Shown: piece after piece, positions 5,331-13,921 of the stretch
Layout: every line of letters starts with the position of its first letter
Numbering within the stretch: the first letter of the stretch is position 1
Origin: Candidatus Merdenecus merdavium
GTDB taxonomy: Bacteria; Bacillota; Clostridia; Lachnospirales; Lachnospiraceae
Direction: 5' to 3'
NCBI GenBank assembly: GCA_018715425.1
Contig: DVLR01000381.1
Coordinates: 1-15,446, forward strand
Length of the DNA stretch: 15,446 nucleotides
Position numbers and translations under genes: made by a program
Notes under the pieces: generated by a model
What the model was told of the DNA's origin: nothing
Databases searched by the model: none
What the model saw: only the letters and a program-made list of their open reading frames with translations

Positions 5331-6521
5331 ATGAAACCAAATTATAACAAAACAATCTATGCATGCTTTATCGGTTATATAGTACAAGCTATTATTAATA
5401 ACTTTGTTCCTCTGTTATTTTTAACCTTTCAATCCAGCTACGGAATATCCATCTCTAAAATTACCATGTTGGTAACTTTTAACTTTGGTGTACAACTTGT
5501 CATTGATTTAATATCCATTGGATTCATTGATAAAATCGGGTATCGGGCTTCTATTATAATCGCTCATCTTTTTGCAGCACTGGGTCTCGCATCCCTTGCC
5601 TTTTTACCTGATCTTACACCAGATCCTTTTATCGGTTTGCTCATTTCTGTAACCATCTATGCCATTGGAGGCGGATTACTAGAAGTTTTAGTAAGCCCTA
5701 TTGTAGAATCTTGCCCTAATGACCGAAAGGAACAGACCATGAGTTTGCTTCATTCCTTCTATTGTTGGGGACACGTTGGAGTCGTTATGCTCTCAACTGC
5801 TTTTTTTGCCATAGCAGGTATACATAGATGGAAAATCCTCTCCATTATTTGGGCACTTATACCACTATGCAATACTTTTTTATTTGCAAAAGTTCCTATG
5901 GTTTCTCTCATTGAAGAGGGCGAAAAGGGATTCACTGTTTTGGAATTGTTTAAGAAGAAGGTCTTCTGGATTTTAATTCTGCTCATGGTCTGTGCTGGTG
6001 CTTCAGAACAAGCGGTAAGCCAATGGGCATCCACCTTAGCAGAAAAAGGTTTAGGCGTTAGCAAAACCATCGGCGACTTAGCAGGTCCTATGTTCTTTGC
6101 CATTATGATGGGATTATCTAGACTCATATACGGTAAGTATGGAGATAGGATCAATCTAGAGAAATTTATGATTTCTAGCGGCGTCCTGTGTTTTATTTCC
6201 TATTTAGTTATTTCTTTGACCAAACATCCACTTTTAGGATTTATTGGATGTGGATTATGTGGACTATCCGTTGGAATTATGTGGCCAGGAACCTTTAGTA
6301 TGGCAGCCGCAAGTTTGAAAAAAGGTGGAACCTCTATGTTTGCACTCCTTGCTCTTGCTGGTGACCTAGGATGCTCAGGAGGTCCTACCTTCGTAGGAAT
6401 GGTGTCTACCGCTTTTCAAGATAATTTAAAGAAAGGGATTCTATTTGCAATCATCTTCCCCATTCTTTTAATTGTAGGAATCTTAATGAATCAAAAACTA
6501 GTAAAAGCTGAAAATGGTTAA
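5331..6521 (+). CDS. Major facilitator superfamily transporter, substrate unknown
   Basis: A 396-residue polytopic membrane protein with the 12-segment layout of MFS carriers. The loop between segments 2 and 3 has the superfamily pattern (GFIDKIGYRASIII, around residues 63-76). A conserved block GGGLLEVLVSPIVESCPNDRK (about 114-134) followed by LLHSFYCWGHVGVV is characteristic of a common but uncharacterised group of Firmicutes MFS proteins distantly related to sugar:proton symporters; I would not name a substrate. The ATG at 5331 is the only sensible start, yet AAAGGAG lies an unusually long 13 nt upstream. It is a single-gene unit: two promoter candidates precede it and a strong terminator follows 9 nt after its stop. 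Confidence 0.9.
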   Translation: MKPNYNKTIYACFIGYIVQAIINNFVPLLFLTFQSSYGISISKITMLVTFNFGVQLVIDLISIGFIDKIGYRASIIIAHLFAALGLASLAFLPDLTPDPFIGLLISVTIYAIGGGLLEVLVSPIVESCPNDRKEQTMSLLHSFYCWGHVGVVMLSTAFFAIAGIHRWKILSIIWALIPLCNTFLFAKVPMVSLIEEGEKGFTVLELFKKKVFWILILLMVCAGASEQAVSQWASTLAEKGLGVSKTIGDLAGPMFFAIMMGLSRLIYGKYGDRINLEKFMISSGVLCFISYLVISLTKHPLLGFIGCGLCGLSVGIMWPGTFSMAAASLKKGGTSMFALLALAGDLGCSGGPTFVGMVSTAFQDNLKKGILFAIIFPILLIVGILMNQKLVKAENG

Positions 6522-6529
6522 ACTCTGTG

Positions 6530-6569
6530 CAAAGACCCCATCAAAGTTTTGACTTTGATGGGGTCTTTG
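6530..6569. terminator. Strong terminator between convergent MFS and aminotransferase genes
   Basis: A perfect 17-bp stem (6530-6546 with 6553-6569) with a 6-nt loop lies 9 nt after the MFS stop codon and 20 nt after the aminotransferase stop codon. Both ends are CAAAGACCCC-like, so the plus-strand arm ends in GGGGTCTTTG followed by TTTACTTAT. It can serve both genes; the following T-rich tract favours the plus direction. Confidence 0.9.
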
Positions 6570-6588
6570 TTTACTTATCTATTTTAAA

Positions 6589-7884
6589 TTAAGCAGTTTT
6601 TTCATTACACGTATCTAATATCGCTTCGATACTTACAAGTTTTACACTTAATACGAAAATCTTCGTTGCTACTTCTAACTCTTCTGGTGTTGGACATGTA
6701 GGTGCTAGACGGATGTTACTATCCTCTGGATCTTTTCCATAAGGGAAGGTTGCACCTGCTCCAGTTAATACAACTCCAGCCTCTTTACATTTTTCTACAA
6801 TGGCACTTGCACATCCTGGTAAAGCATCAAAAGAGATAAAATATCCACCCTTCGGCTCCGTCCATGTGCCCACCTTAGCCCAGCTCAACTCCTCATTTAA
6901 GACCTTTAGTACGGCCTCAAACTTAGGGCGAATCAACTCTGCATGCTTCTTCATATGGACTTGGATTCCGCCTAAATCTTCAAAGTATAAGGCATGGCGC
7001 AACTGGTTTAATTTATCATATCCTATGGTTTGGAAAGCCAATTGTTTTTTTACATCCACTAAGTTAGCCTCAGATGCAATCATTGCTGCAATTCCTGCTC
7101 CTGCAAAGCTTACTTTAGATGTGGAACAGAACTCATAAACTAAGTCTGGATTTCCTGCTTTTTCACATTCTCCTAAAATCTCTAGTAATTCATCTTGCTC
7201 CTCATACAAATGATGAACTGCATAGGCATTATCCCAGTAAATTCTAAAATCAGAGGCTGCTGGTTTTAAAGCTGCTAAACGCTTTACGGTCTCATTAGAA
7301 TAAGTATATCCTTGTGGATTGGAGTATTTAGGTACACACCAAATCCCCTTGATTGCTGGATCAGATGAAACCAAATGTTCTACCATATCCATATCAGGTC
7401 CTGTTGTGGTCATAGGTATATTAATCATTTCCACCCCAAAATGCTCCGTTATAGCAAAATGTCTGTCGTATCCTGGTACTGGACATAGAAACTTAACCTT
7501 ATCAAGTTTACACCAAGGCGTGCTGCCCATAACACCATGAGTAACAGAGCGGGAAATTGAATCATACATAATATTTAAGCTAGAATTACCATAAACAATC
7601 ACATTTTTAGGAGAAGCACCTACCATACTAGCAATGAGAGTTTTTGTTTCAATAATGCCATCCATTGCTCCATAATTTCTACAGTCTGTTCCGTCAATGC
7701 TCTTAACGTGAGATTCACTATTGAGAACATCTAGCATTGGCATAGCAAAATCTAATTGTCTCCCCTCTGGTTTTCCTCTAGACATATCTAGAGTAAGACC
7801 TTTAGATTTGGCCTCTTGATATTCCTGTTCTAATTGTTTTTTTAATTCTAATAATTCTTTTCTGCTTAGATCTCTATATGACAT
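6589..7884 (-). CDS. PLP-dependent class I aminotransferase, aspartate aminotransferase Ic type
   Basis: The 431-residue protein is a fold-type I PLP enzyme that moves an amino group between an amino acid (probably aspartate or glutamate) and a 2-oxo acid in the cytoplasm. The N-terminal LDMSRGKPEGRQLDF (residues 32-46) is typical of the Asp_aminotransf Ic group, as is the length near 430. Visible active-site residues are N189 (KYSNPQG), D218 and Y221 (YWDNAYAVHH), and the PLP lysine K257 in CSTSKVSFAGAG; a C-terminal Arg (SNIRLAP) would bind the substrate carboxylate. The start at 7884 (MSYRDLS) is 9 nt after AGGAGG (7894-7899). An ATG two codons upstream is only 3 nt away and the longer open frame overlaps the promoter. 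Single-gene unit; exact amino-acid specificity is not determinable. Confidence 0.93.
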   Translation of the reverse strand: MSYRDLSRKELLELKKQLEQEYQEAKSKGLTLDMSRGKPEGRQLDFAMPMLDVLNSESHVKSIDGTDCRNYGAMDGIIETKTLIASMVGASPKNVIVYGNSSLNIMYDSISRSVTHGVMGSTPWCKLDKVKFLCPVPGYDRHFAITEHFGVEMINIPMTTTGPDMDMVEHLVSSDPAIKGIWCVPKYSNPQGYTYSNETVKRLAALKPAASDFRIYWDNAYAVHHLYEEQDELLEILGECEKAGNPDLVYEFCSTSKVSFAGAGIAAMIASEANLVDVKKQLAFQTIGYDKLNQLRHALYFEDLGGIQVHMKKHAELIRPKFEAVLKVLNEELSWAKVGTWTEPKGGYFISFDALPGCASAIVEKCKEAGVVLTGAGATFPYGKDPEDSNIRLAPTCPTPEELEVATKIFVLSVKLVSIEAILDTCNEKTA

Positions 7885-7918
7885 TTCCATATACCTCCTA
7901 CTCTTTCTCTTATTTGAT

Positions 7919-7947
7919 ATAATATACGCTAAATGATTCTTTGTCAA
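7919..7947 (-). promoter_or_regulatory. Promoter of the aminotransferase gene
   Basis: On the minus strand TTGACA (7942-7947), a 17-nt spacer and TATTAT (7919-7924) form a near-perfect vegetative promoter ending about 35 nt before the start codon. The remaining spacer to ytaF (7948-8133) is very T-rich on the plus strand; I found no convincing vegetative or sporulation promoter for ytaF in it. Confidence 0.88.
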
Positions 7948-8133
7948 GTAATTCTTGCATTTTTAAATATTTTTATTGTTTCTTTAGCTAATTTTTGTTT
8001 TTTTATGCAATTCCAAGCTCTTTTCAATTCATTTTTATATTTTCATCTCCATATTTTTCATTAATACCAAGTCACTCATTTCTTTCTTTCGAATAAAATA
8101 ATGATAAATAGAAAAGGAATATATGGTGAATGT

Positions 8134-8778
8134 ATGTCTCTTTCATTCTCTTTATTGATGGAAGCTCTTATTTTAGTTGTTGCACTGTCTGTTGATTCTT
8201 TCGTTGCTAGCTTTGCCTACGGAGCGAATAAAATTAAAATTCCCTTAAGCTCCATTTTAATCATCAATGGATTATGTAGCGGTATCTTGGTAGTATCGCT
8301 ATTTATTGGAGGATCTATACAAAGTCTCTTTACAGAAAAAGAAATCACTTATCTTTGCTTTTTTATCTTATTCACATTGGGAATCCTAAAATTGTTTGAC
8401 AGCTCTATAAAAATGTTGATTCAAAAATACGAAAAAGGTTCTAAAAGGATACAATTTCGCTTAAAAAGACTTACCTTTATCTTGACTGTTTATGCCGCTC
8501 CTGAAACAGCGGACGTAGATAAGAGTCATACCCTGTCCCCTATGGAAAGCATTACGTTAGGGATTGCATTATCCCTAGACAGTGCCGTAGTTGGTCTTGG
8601 AACTGGTACAATAAATTCCAATTACTTTCTTGTTTTAGCTTTATCTTTGATCATTGGATTTATAGCCATCTATTCTGGAGATCTGATTGGAGAAAAAATT
8701 GCTGCTAAGTCGTCCTTGAATCTATCTTGGATCAGTGGCGCTTTATTAATTCTTCTGGCTTTCCTAAAGTTATTTTAA
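8134..8778 (+). CDS. ytaF: Sporulation membrane protein YtaF (MntP-like fold)
   Basis: A 214-residue membrane protein made of two related halves, each with an acidic motif in its first helix: ALSVDSFVAS (residues 17-26) and ALSLDSAVVGLG (145-156). The linker APETADVDKSHTLSPMESITLGIAL is characteristic of YtaF, a relative of the manganese exporter MntP. In Bacillus subtilis YtaF is linked to sporulation; its transport activity is not established. About six membrane helices can be seen. The open frame extends to an ATG at 8101, but nothing like a ribosome binding site precedes that codon. The ATG at 8134 has GGTGA 4 nt before it and gives a length close to the B. subtilis protein (210). The start is the weakest part of this call. 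It is divergent from the aminotransferase and convergent with the calcium ATPase. Confidence 0.88.
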   Translation: MSLSFSLLMEALILVVALSVDSFVASFAYGANKIKIPLSSILIINGLCSGILVVSLFIGGSIQSLFTEKEITYLCFFILFTLGILKLFDSSIKMLIQKYEKGSKRIQFRLKRLTFILTVYAAPETADVDKSHTLSPMESITLGIALSLDSAVVGLGTGTINSNYFLVLALSLIIGFIAIYSGDLIGEKIAAKSSLNLSWISGALLILLAFLKLF

Positions 8779-8815
8779 TGGGATTTTCTGTCATAGGACA
8801 ACATCTCATTACACA

Positions 8816-8859
8816 AAAAAGAGCTGCTCTTTCTTATGAAAGAAAGTACTGCTCTTTTT
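8816..8859. terminator. Bidirectional terminator between ytaF and the calcium ATPase
   Basis: An outer 9-bp stem (AAAAAGAGC 8816-8824, GCTCTTTTT 8851-8859) encloses an inner 7-bp stem (CTTTCTT 8829-8835, AAGAAAG 8840-8846). Each strand ends in a T run after a GC step, and the element sits 37 nt past the ytaF stop and 25 nt past the ATPase stop, as expected for two convergent genes. Confidence 0.88.
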
Positions 8860-8884
8860 CATTTCCTTAACGATATAAACTTGA

Positions 8885-11632
8885 TTAAGCCGATGCAGAC
8901 TCCTGTTGCTTATCCTGTTCTTTGCTGACCTCTTCTTTATTGGTCTCTTTTTTTGTAAAAGTTGGATTTTTCTTGGTTCTAGGATGAAATAGAGCTTCAG
9001 CAAAAATGAGAAACTCATGTGCAACAAGGGGCATACTAGAAAGGCCAACTAAAAAACCCCATTCCTTAAGTGTTAATCGAACAGTTCCAAAGAGATTTAC
9101 TAAATAAGGTACCTCTGTGACAATCACTTGAAGGAACAAACCTAAGAAAAATGCTACGATCATTAACTTATTGGATTTATGATCCATTTTAAATACAGAG
9201 AGCTCCACATTTCTCATACCAATGGCATGAAATAATTCTGAAATACCTAACACGGTAAAGGCATAAGTCTGTGAGCGAACCAAGATCATGTCATTGCCTA
9301 GAGCGGCGGTAATATTGCTTAAGGTAAATGGTAATCCATTGGGAACTAAGATACGATAGGGCGTAATTAAAAATGCCGCTAAACTAATGACCGCAATGAG
9401 ACTTCCATAGAATAAAGTACAAGCTAGACCACCGTGAGCAAATAAACTTTCTTTAGGATGACGGGGTGGTTTGTTCATTAAAAGTTTTTGATTATTCTCG
9501 TCAGTACCTAAAGCAAGTGCTGGCAAAGAGTCTGTGATTAAATTTACCCAAAGAATATGGCTAGCCTTTAAAGGGCTGGCCAGCCCAACAAGAATAGAAA
9601 AGAACATGGTGATGATTTCTCCAAAATTAGAAGATAATAAAAATAAAACGGATTTTTTGATATTTTCATAGACCCCTCGTCCTTCTTCTATTGCCTTTTC
9701 TATGGTTGCAAAATTATCATCTGTCAAAATAATATCTGATGCATTTTTGGCCACATCTGTACCATTCATTCCCATAGCAATACCAATATCTGCTGATTTA
9801 AGGGAAGGTGCATCATTGACACCATCACCTGTCATAGCAACAATATGACCGAGTGCTTTATACGTATTAACAATTCTTACCTTATGCTGTGGAGAAACTC
9901 TTGCAAATACTCTAAGCCCTTGGATCCTGTCCTTAAGCTCTTGGTCGGTCATCTCGTTTAGATCCTCTCCAGAAATACACTCTTCTTTAGTCTTTGCAAT
10001 GCCCAAGTCCTTTGCAATGGCAAAAGCAGTGTCAATATGATCACCAGTAATCATAATGGTTTTCACCGATGCCTCTTTGAATAACTCAATGGCAGAATAA
10101 ACTTCTGGTCTTGGAGGATCTATCATCCCCACCATACCTACGAAGGTCAAACCTTCTTCTTCTGGTCGAACAGCTCCCTGTTTCATGGCAAGTCCTAAAA
10201 CACGCAATGCTTGATTTGCCATATGGCTCATGGCATTCTTTATCTCCTTCCTATGGCCTTGTGTCATGGGAAGCTTTTTGCCATTTATGAATATATGGGA
10301 GCATTGTCTAAGTAAGGTATCGCAGGATCCTTTGGTATATGAAACAGATCCTGAGCTTCCTCGATGAACTGTAGTCATCATTTTTCTAGTAGAGTCAAAC
10401 GGTCTTTCTGAAACTCTTGGATTTAATCGTTCCATATTACTTTTTACTAGCCCTATATCTTTTCCCATCTCCACAAGAGCAAGCTCTGTAGGATCTCCCA
10501 TACCCTCTCCTTGCTCCATGGAAGCATCGTTACATAGCATAAATCCTTCTATTAAAGTTCTGTGTCTGGTGATATTCAGCCTATCTACTGGAAATAGGGT
10601 TTGATTGGTGTAACACTCTACTACAGTCATTCTATTCTGTGTTAAAGTACCTGTTTTATCAGAACAAACAATACTTACTGCTCCTAAGGTTTCTACAGAT
10701 GGCAACCTTCTTACAATTGTATTTACCTTTACCATTCTTGAAACACTAAGAGCCAATACAATGGTTACTACTGCTGGCAATCCCTCTGGAACTGCTGCTA
10801 CTGCAAGAGAAATAGCCGTAATCAGCATTTCTAATATATCTCTTTTCTGAATCACAGCTATACCAAATAAAGCTACACATAGAAGGATGGCTACGAAACT
10901 AAGTAGCTTTCCAAGATCACCTAGCCGTTTCTGTAAAGGAGTAGACTCTTGAGTGGTGTCATTGATCATTCCTGCAATTTTACCAATTTCTGTTTCCATG
11001 CCAGTAGAAATCACAATGCCCTTGCCGTGACCATAAATTACGCTGGTAGACATATAGACAATATTTTTACGATCCCCTATTGGAAGAGCCTTTGCTGCCC
11101 GAAAACTAGCATCCTTTTCCACAGGTACGGATTCTCCTGTTAAAGCGGCCTCTTCTAATTTTAAACTAGCAGAGGATATTAAACGAAGATCCGCTGGAAC
11201 CTGCCTTCCAGCTTCTAGCTTTACCACATCACCAGGGACTAATTGATTGGCGGGAATTTCCACATAGGCTCCATCTCTTTTTACAAAAGCGGTGGGGCTG
11301 GTCATTTTTTTAAGAGCCTCTAAAGCCTTAAGTGCCTTCCCCTCTTGGATAATTCCAACTACTGCATTGATAAAAATCACTACTAGAATAATAGCAGCAT
11401 CACTAAATTCTTGTAACAAAATAGAAATCGTAGCCGCCACAAATAGAATAAAAATCAAAGGATCGTTTAGCTGCTCCAATAACATGGCAATCTTGGTTTT
11501 GGGAGGTGCCTGTACCAATTCATTCTTTCCATAGACCGACAATCTTTGCCTAGCCATCTCCTGTGATAATCCCATCTGTGGATCTGTCTTTAAGGTTTCT
11601 ACAACTTGTTTTATACTTTGTTCTTCATACAT
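8885..11632 (-). CDS. P2A-type calcium-transporting ATPase
   Basis: A 915-residue P-type pump that uses ATP to move Ca2+ out of the cytoplasm. In order: cation ATPase N-terminal domain (about 1-50), actuator domain with TGES (165-168), M4 VPEGLP (281-286), phosphorylation site DKTGTLT (D325), nucleotide domain with KGSCDTLLRQC (434-444), hinge MTGDGVNDAP (600-609), then M5-M10. Residues equivalent to both SERCA calcium sites seem present: E283 in M4, N669 and E672 in M5 (SSNFGE), N697, T700 and D701 in M6, and E799 in M8. A charged Lys/Glu-rich tail ends the protein. It resembles B. subtilis YloB, expressed in sporulation. The ATG at 11632 lies 7 nt after GAGGAG (11640-11645); an upstream in-frame GTG overlaps that site. 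Single-gene unit. Confidence 0.95.
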   Translation of the reverse strand: MYEEQSIKQVVETLKTDPQMGLSQEMARQRLSVYGKNELVQAPPKTKIAMLLEQLNDPLIFILFVAATISILLQEFSDAAIILVVIFINAVVGIIQEGKALKALEALKKMTSPTAFVKRDGAYVEIPANQLVPGDVVKLEAGRQVPADLRLISSASLKLEEAALTGESVPVEKDASFRAAKALPIGDRKNIVYMSTSVIYGHGKGIVISTGMETEIGKIAGMINDTTQESTPLQKRLGDLGKLLSFVAILLCVALFGIAVIQKRDILEMLITAISLAVAAVPEGLPAVVTIVLALSVSRMVKVNTIVRRLPSVETLGAVSIVCSDKTGTLTQNRMTVVECYTNQTLFPVDRLNITRHRTLIEGFMLCNDASMEQGEGMGDPTELALVEMGKDIGLVKSNMERLNPRVSERPFDSTRKMMTTVHRGSSGSVSYTKGSCDTLLRQCSHIFINGKKLPMTQGHRKEIKNAMSHMANQALRVLGLAMKQGAVRPEEEGLTFVGMVGMIDPPRPEVYSAIELFKEASVKTIMITGDHIDTAFAIAKDLGIAKTKEECISGEDLNEMTDQELKDRIQGLRVFARVSPQHKVRIVNTYKALGHIVAMTGDGVNDAPSLKSADIGIAMGMNGTDVAKNASDIILTDDNFATIEKAIEEGRGVYENIKKSVLFLLSSNFGEIITMFFSILVGLASPLKASHILWVNLITDSLPALALGTDENNQKLLMNKPPRHPKESLFAHGGLACTLFYGSLIAVISLAAFLITPYRILVPNGLPFTLSNITAALGNDMILVRSQTYAFTVLGISELFHAIGMRNVELSVFKMDHKSNKLMIVAFFLGLFLQVIVTEVPYLVNLFGTVRLTLKEWGFLVGLSSMPLVAHEFLIFAEALFHPRTKKNPTFTKKETNKEEVSKEQDKQQESASA

Positions 11633-11679
11633 AGCTACTCTCCTCACTTCATATTTACACGTAAAACTCCCTTAAGCCT

Positions 11680-11709
11680 AGTTTATGCTTGTACCCCTAG
11701 CTACATCAA
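11680..11709 (-). promoter_or_regulatory. Candidate promoter of the calcium ATPase gene
   Basis: On the minus strand TTGATG (11704-11709), an 18-nt spacer and TAAACT (11680-11685) lie about 50 nt before the start codon. The match is fair. The remaining spacer to 11864 is AT-rich; TATACT at about 11817 is a possible -10 for the plus-strand gene but lacks a good -35. Confidence 0.45.
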
Positions 11710-11864
11710 TTTATGCTTCCTTTTATGTATTTAGAACAAAGATTAAAAATAGTCTTTTAAAAGAAAATTTTAAGGATCTAGAATCAAGAATACTTTTAAT
11801 TTTTTTTGAAAAAGGGTATACTAACATCATTGCTTAATAGATAGAAAAAGAAAGTAGGTTACTT

Positions 11865-12617
11865 ATGAATAAGCCTAAGAGAAGTGATAACAAAGTCCTC
11901 TTTGTAGGATTCCTGGTTTTGGAACTTATTTTATATAGTTCTTTTTTATGGATAGATTTGAATGCCCCACATTTACATGCTTTATCAAATATATTAAAGT
12001 ATGTTAGCATCATCGCATGTTTCGTGACCTCAGTTTTTCTGTTATTCTCTACAAAAAATAGAAGACTCGGTCTATTAGTTATGAGTTTCTTTATGACCAT
12101 GTTGGCAGATTTTTTCTTGCTTTTTACGATTGATTATCCTGTTGGTGTTTTCTTTTTTTGTATGGTTCAACTCGTTTATCACATATATTTATTTGGTACA
12201 AAGAAGATCTTTTTATTTTTAGCTCTTCCTAGTATTGTTACTGTTTTACTGCTTATTTATTTAAATAGTAGCCCTTCATGGATTACTTATTTACATGGAA
12301 ATATCCCTTTGATTGTTCCAGCCTGTTTTTATATTATGATGCTGATCATGAACTTAATCTCTTGCTTTTTTAGTAAGGCAGCCAATGTAAAAGGAAGAAT
12401 CTTATTTTTCTTTGCACTAACCTGCCTCTTTGTTTGTGATCTTCAAGTAGGATATTTCCATGTTCATAGTATCATCCAACAACAACCTTATTTAAATCTG
12501 TGGAGTCCATTATATAACATAAGTAGTATAGGCATGTGGGTTTTCTATTTGCCTTCTCAAGTTCTTTTAATAACTTACGTAAATAGTAATATCAAAGAAA
12601 GGAACTTCATAAAATAG
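11865..12617 (+). CDS. Polytopic membrane protein, possibly YhhN/TMEM86-like
   Basis: I do not recognise this 250-residue protein with certainty. It is almost wholly hydrophobic, with about seven to eight membrane segments. Single acidic residues are set inside helices (LADFFLLF, D82; FVCDLQVGYF, D192), an aromatic/His stretch VQLVYHIYLF (101-110) follows the first, and FYLPSQVLLI closes the last helix. This spacing recalls the YhhN family (relatives of lysoplasmalogenase TMEM86: an early GD-type helix, a later D helix and a C-terminal Y-x-x-Q-x-L-I), but the match is by eye and weak. The ribosome binding site is poor (AGTAGGT, about 8 nt before ATG). The M23 gene starts 27 nt after its stop, so the two are probably cotranscribed. 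Unusually Phe- and Leu-rich. Confidence 0.75.
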   Translation: MNKPKRSDNKVLFVGFLVLELILYSSFLWIDLNAPHLHALSNILKYVSIIACFVTSVFLLFSTKNRRLGLLVMSFFMTMLADFFLLFTIDYPVGVFFFCMVQLVYHIYLFGTKKIFLFLALPSIVTVLLLIYLNSSPSWITYLHGNIPLIVPACFYIMMLIMNLISCFFSKAANVKGRILFFFALTCLFVCDLQVGYFHVHSIIQQQPYLNLWSPLYNISSIGMWVFYLPSQVLLITYVNSNIKERNFIK

Positions 12618-12644
12618 ATACGATATCAGATATATGAGGTCTCC

Positions 12645-13826
12645 ATGTTTAAAAAAATCAAACTTTATCACTTTATACAGCTAGAGTTCATACTTCTTAT
12701 GGTTCTAGCCTTTATCCTCACCTATCAAAGAACCATTAAAAACTCTATGATTCCTTCCGTCAACACCTCTACCTCTCAACATGAAGGACAAAACTCAGAT
12801 TCATCAAAGGACGCTGTGAAAACAGACTATATTCAATGGGTTGACTTTAAAGTAAACTACGCCGCTTTAGAAGATACTTACCATATTGATGTAGAATCTT
12901 ATGAATCGGGACAAAAGCTAGATTGGATTGATTTACTTGCTTACCTTGGAACAAAATACGGTGGTGATTTTTCAAAATATTCTAAGAAAGATTTAAATAC
13001 ATTGGTTGAAACCTTAAAAACTGAAGATCAAAGCCTTGAGGACTTAACGAAGGATATGGAGTATTTTAACTATTACAAGGAAGCCTACGGAGCCGTTCTT
13101 AATGGTCTCCTTGGAGAATATGAAATAGAGGTGCCAAAGGAAGAAGGATCCCAAGAGAAAGTCTGGGTTAAAAAATATGGACTAAAGGCTTTTTCACCTA
13201 TTGCTAAAGGGTATGAATATTATGATTATGATGATTTTGGAGTTTCTAGATCTTATGGATACAGTCGCCCCCATTTAGGCCATGATATGATGGGGCAGGT
13301 AGGAACTCCTATTACAGCTGTAGAATCTGGATACGTGGAGGCTATAGGCTGGAATCAGTACGGTGGTTGGCGCCTTGGGATTCGAAGCTTTGATAAAAAA
13401 AGATATTATTACTATGCTCACTTACGAAAGAACTTCCCATATAACAAATCTTTAGAAGAAGGCAGCATTGTTCAGGCTGGAGATGTGATTGGTTACTTAG
13501 GCAGAACGGGCTATAGCTCTACCGAAAATGTAAATAACATTAAACAATCTCATTTACATTTTGGCTTACAATTAATTTTTGATGAATCCCAAAAAGAAGG
13601 AAATAATGAAATTTGGATTGATTGCTATGACTTAATACGTTTTTTATATAAAAACCGTAGTTTAACTGTAAAAGATGAAGCTACTAAAGAATATAGCCGC
13701 GTTTATGAAATAAGGGATCCCGTTGTAGAAGAATACCAAAGAACAAAAGATATGACCATCCCTTTACCAAACAACAATAAATACGTTTCACCAGTTGCTG
13801 AAAGAATACAGGCAATGGAAGAATAG
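12645..13826 (+). CDS. Membrane-anchored M23 metallopeptidase (LytM-type endopeptidase)
   Basis: A 393-residue protein with a signal-anchor helix at about residues 10-27, an exported region of about 150 residues with no domain I can name, and a C-terminal M23 domain. The zinc motif HLGHD (H210, D214) and the HLHFG motif (H303, H305) are complete, and H259 (YYAHL) is in the usual place for the catalytic histidine. It should therefore be an active peptidoglycan peptide hydrolase outside the membrane, not one of the inactive LytM scaffolds. The GRTGYSSTENVNNIKQSHLHF spacing resembles clostridial cell-wall and sporulation-associated M23 proteins. About 85 residues after the domain are hydrophilic. 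GAGG (12636-12639) is 5 nt before the ATG. It is the second gene of a pair with the upstream membrane protein; a terminator follows. Confidence 0.93.
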   Translation: MFKKIKLYHFIQLEFILLMVLAFILTYQRTIKNSMIPSVNTSTSQHEGQNSDSSKDAVKTDYIQWVDFKVNYAALEDTYHIDVESYESGQKLDWIDLLAYLGTKYGGDFSKYSKKDLNTLVETLKTEDQSLEDLTKDMEYFNYYKEAYGAVLNGLLGEYEIEVPKEEGSQEKVWVKKYGLKAFSPIAKGYEYYDYDDFGVSRSYGYSRPHLGHDMMGQVGTPITAVESGYVEAIGWNQYGGWRLGIRSFDKKRYYYYAHLRKNFPYNKSLEEGSIVQAGDVIGYLGRTGYSSTENVNNIKQSHLHFGLQLIFDESQKEGNNEIWIDCYDLIRFLYKNRSLTVKDEATKEYSRVYEIRDPVVEEYQRTKDMTIPLPNNNKYVSPVAERIQAMEE

Positions 13827-13836
13827 AATATTAAAG

Positions 13837-13881
13837 AAACCACCCCTCAGAGAATCTGATACATCCTTTGATTGGTGGTTT
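13837..13881. terminator. Terminator between the M23 gene and the convergent CotH gene
   Basis: An 8-bp stem (AAACCACC 13837-13844, GGTGGTTT 13874-13881) with a 29-nt loop that can form its own short CAGA/TCTG hairpin; the plus strand continues with more Ts. It lies 10 nt past the M23 stop and about 40 nt past the CotH stop, so it could serve both. The long loop lowers certainty. Confidence 0.7.
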
Positions 13882-13921
13882 TTACTCATCTATAAATCTA
13901 AAGAAAAACAATAGGGATATT

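Noticed and set aside
5759..6154. 131-codon minus-strand open frame opposite the MFS gene
   Set aside because: Antisense shadow of membrane-protein codons; no ribosome binding site or family features.
8809..9048. 79-codon minus-strand open frame at the end of the ATPase gene
   Set aside because: It covers the terminator hairpin and runs out of frame with the ATPase C-terminus.
11814..11824. Forespore sigma-factor-like -10 (GGGTATACTA) before the YhhN-like gene
   Set aside because: The nearest -35-like GAATA is 21 nt away, too far for sigma F or G, and the spacer is homopolymeric; the match is not good enough.
11834..12100. 88-codon minus-strand open frame opposite the YhhN-like gene
   Set aside because: Antisense to a hydrophobic coding region, with no ribosome binding site; the plus-strand frame is longer and in an operon.
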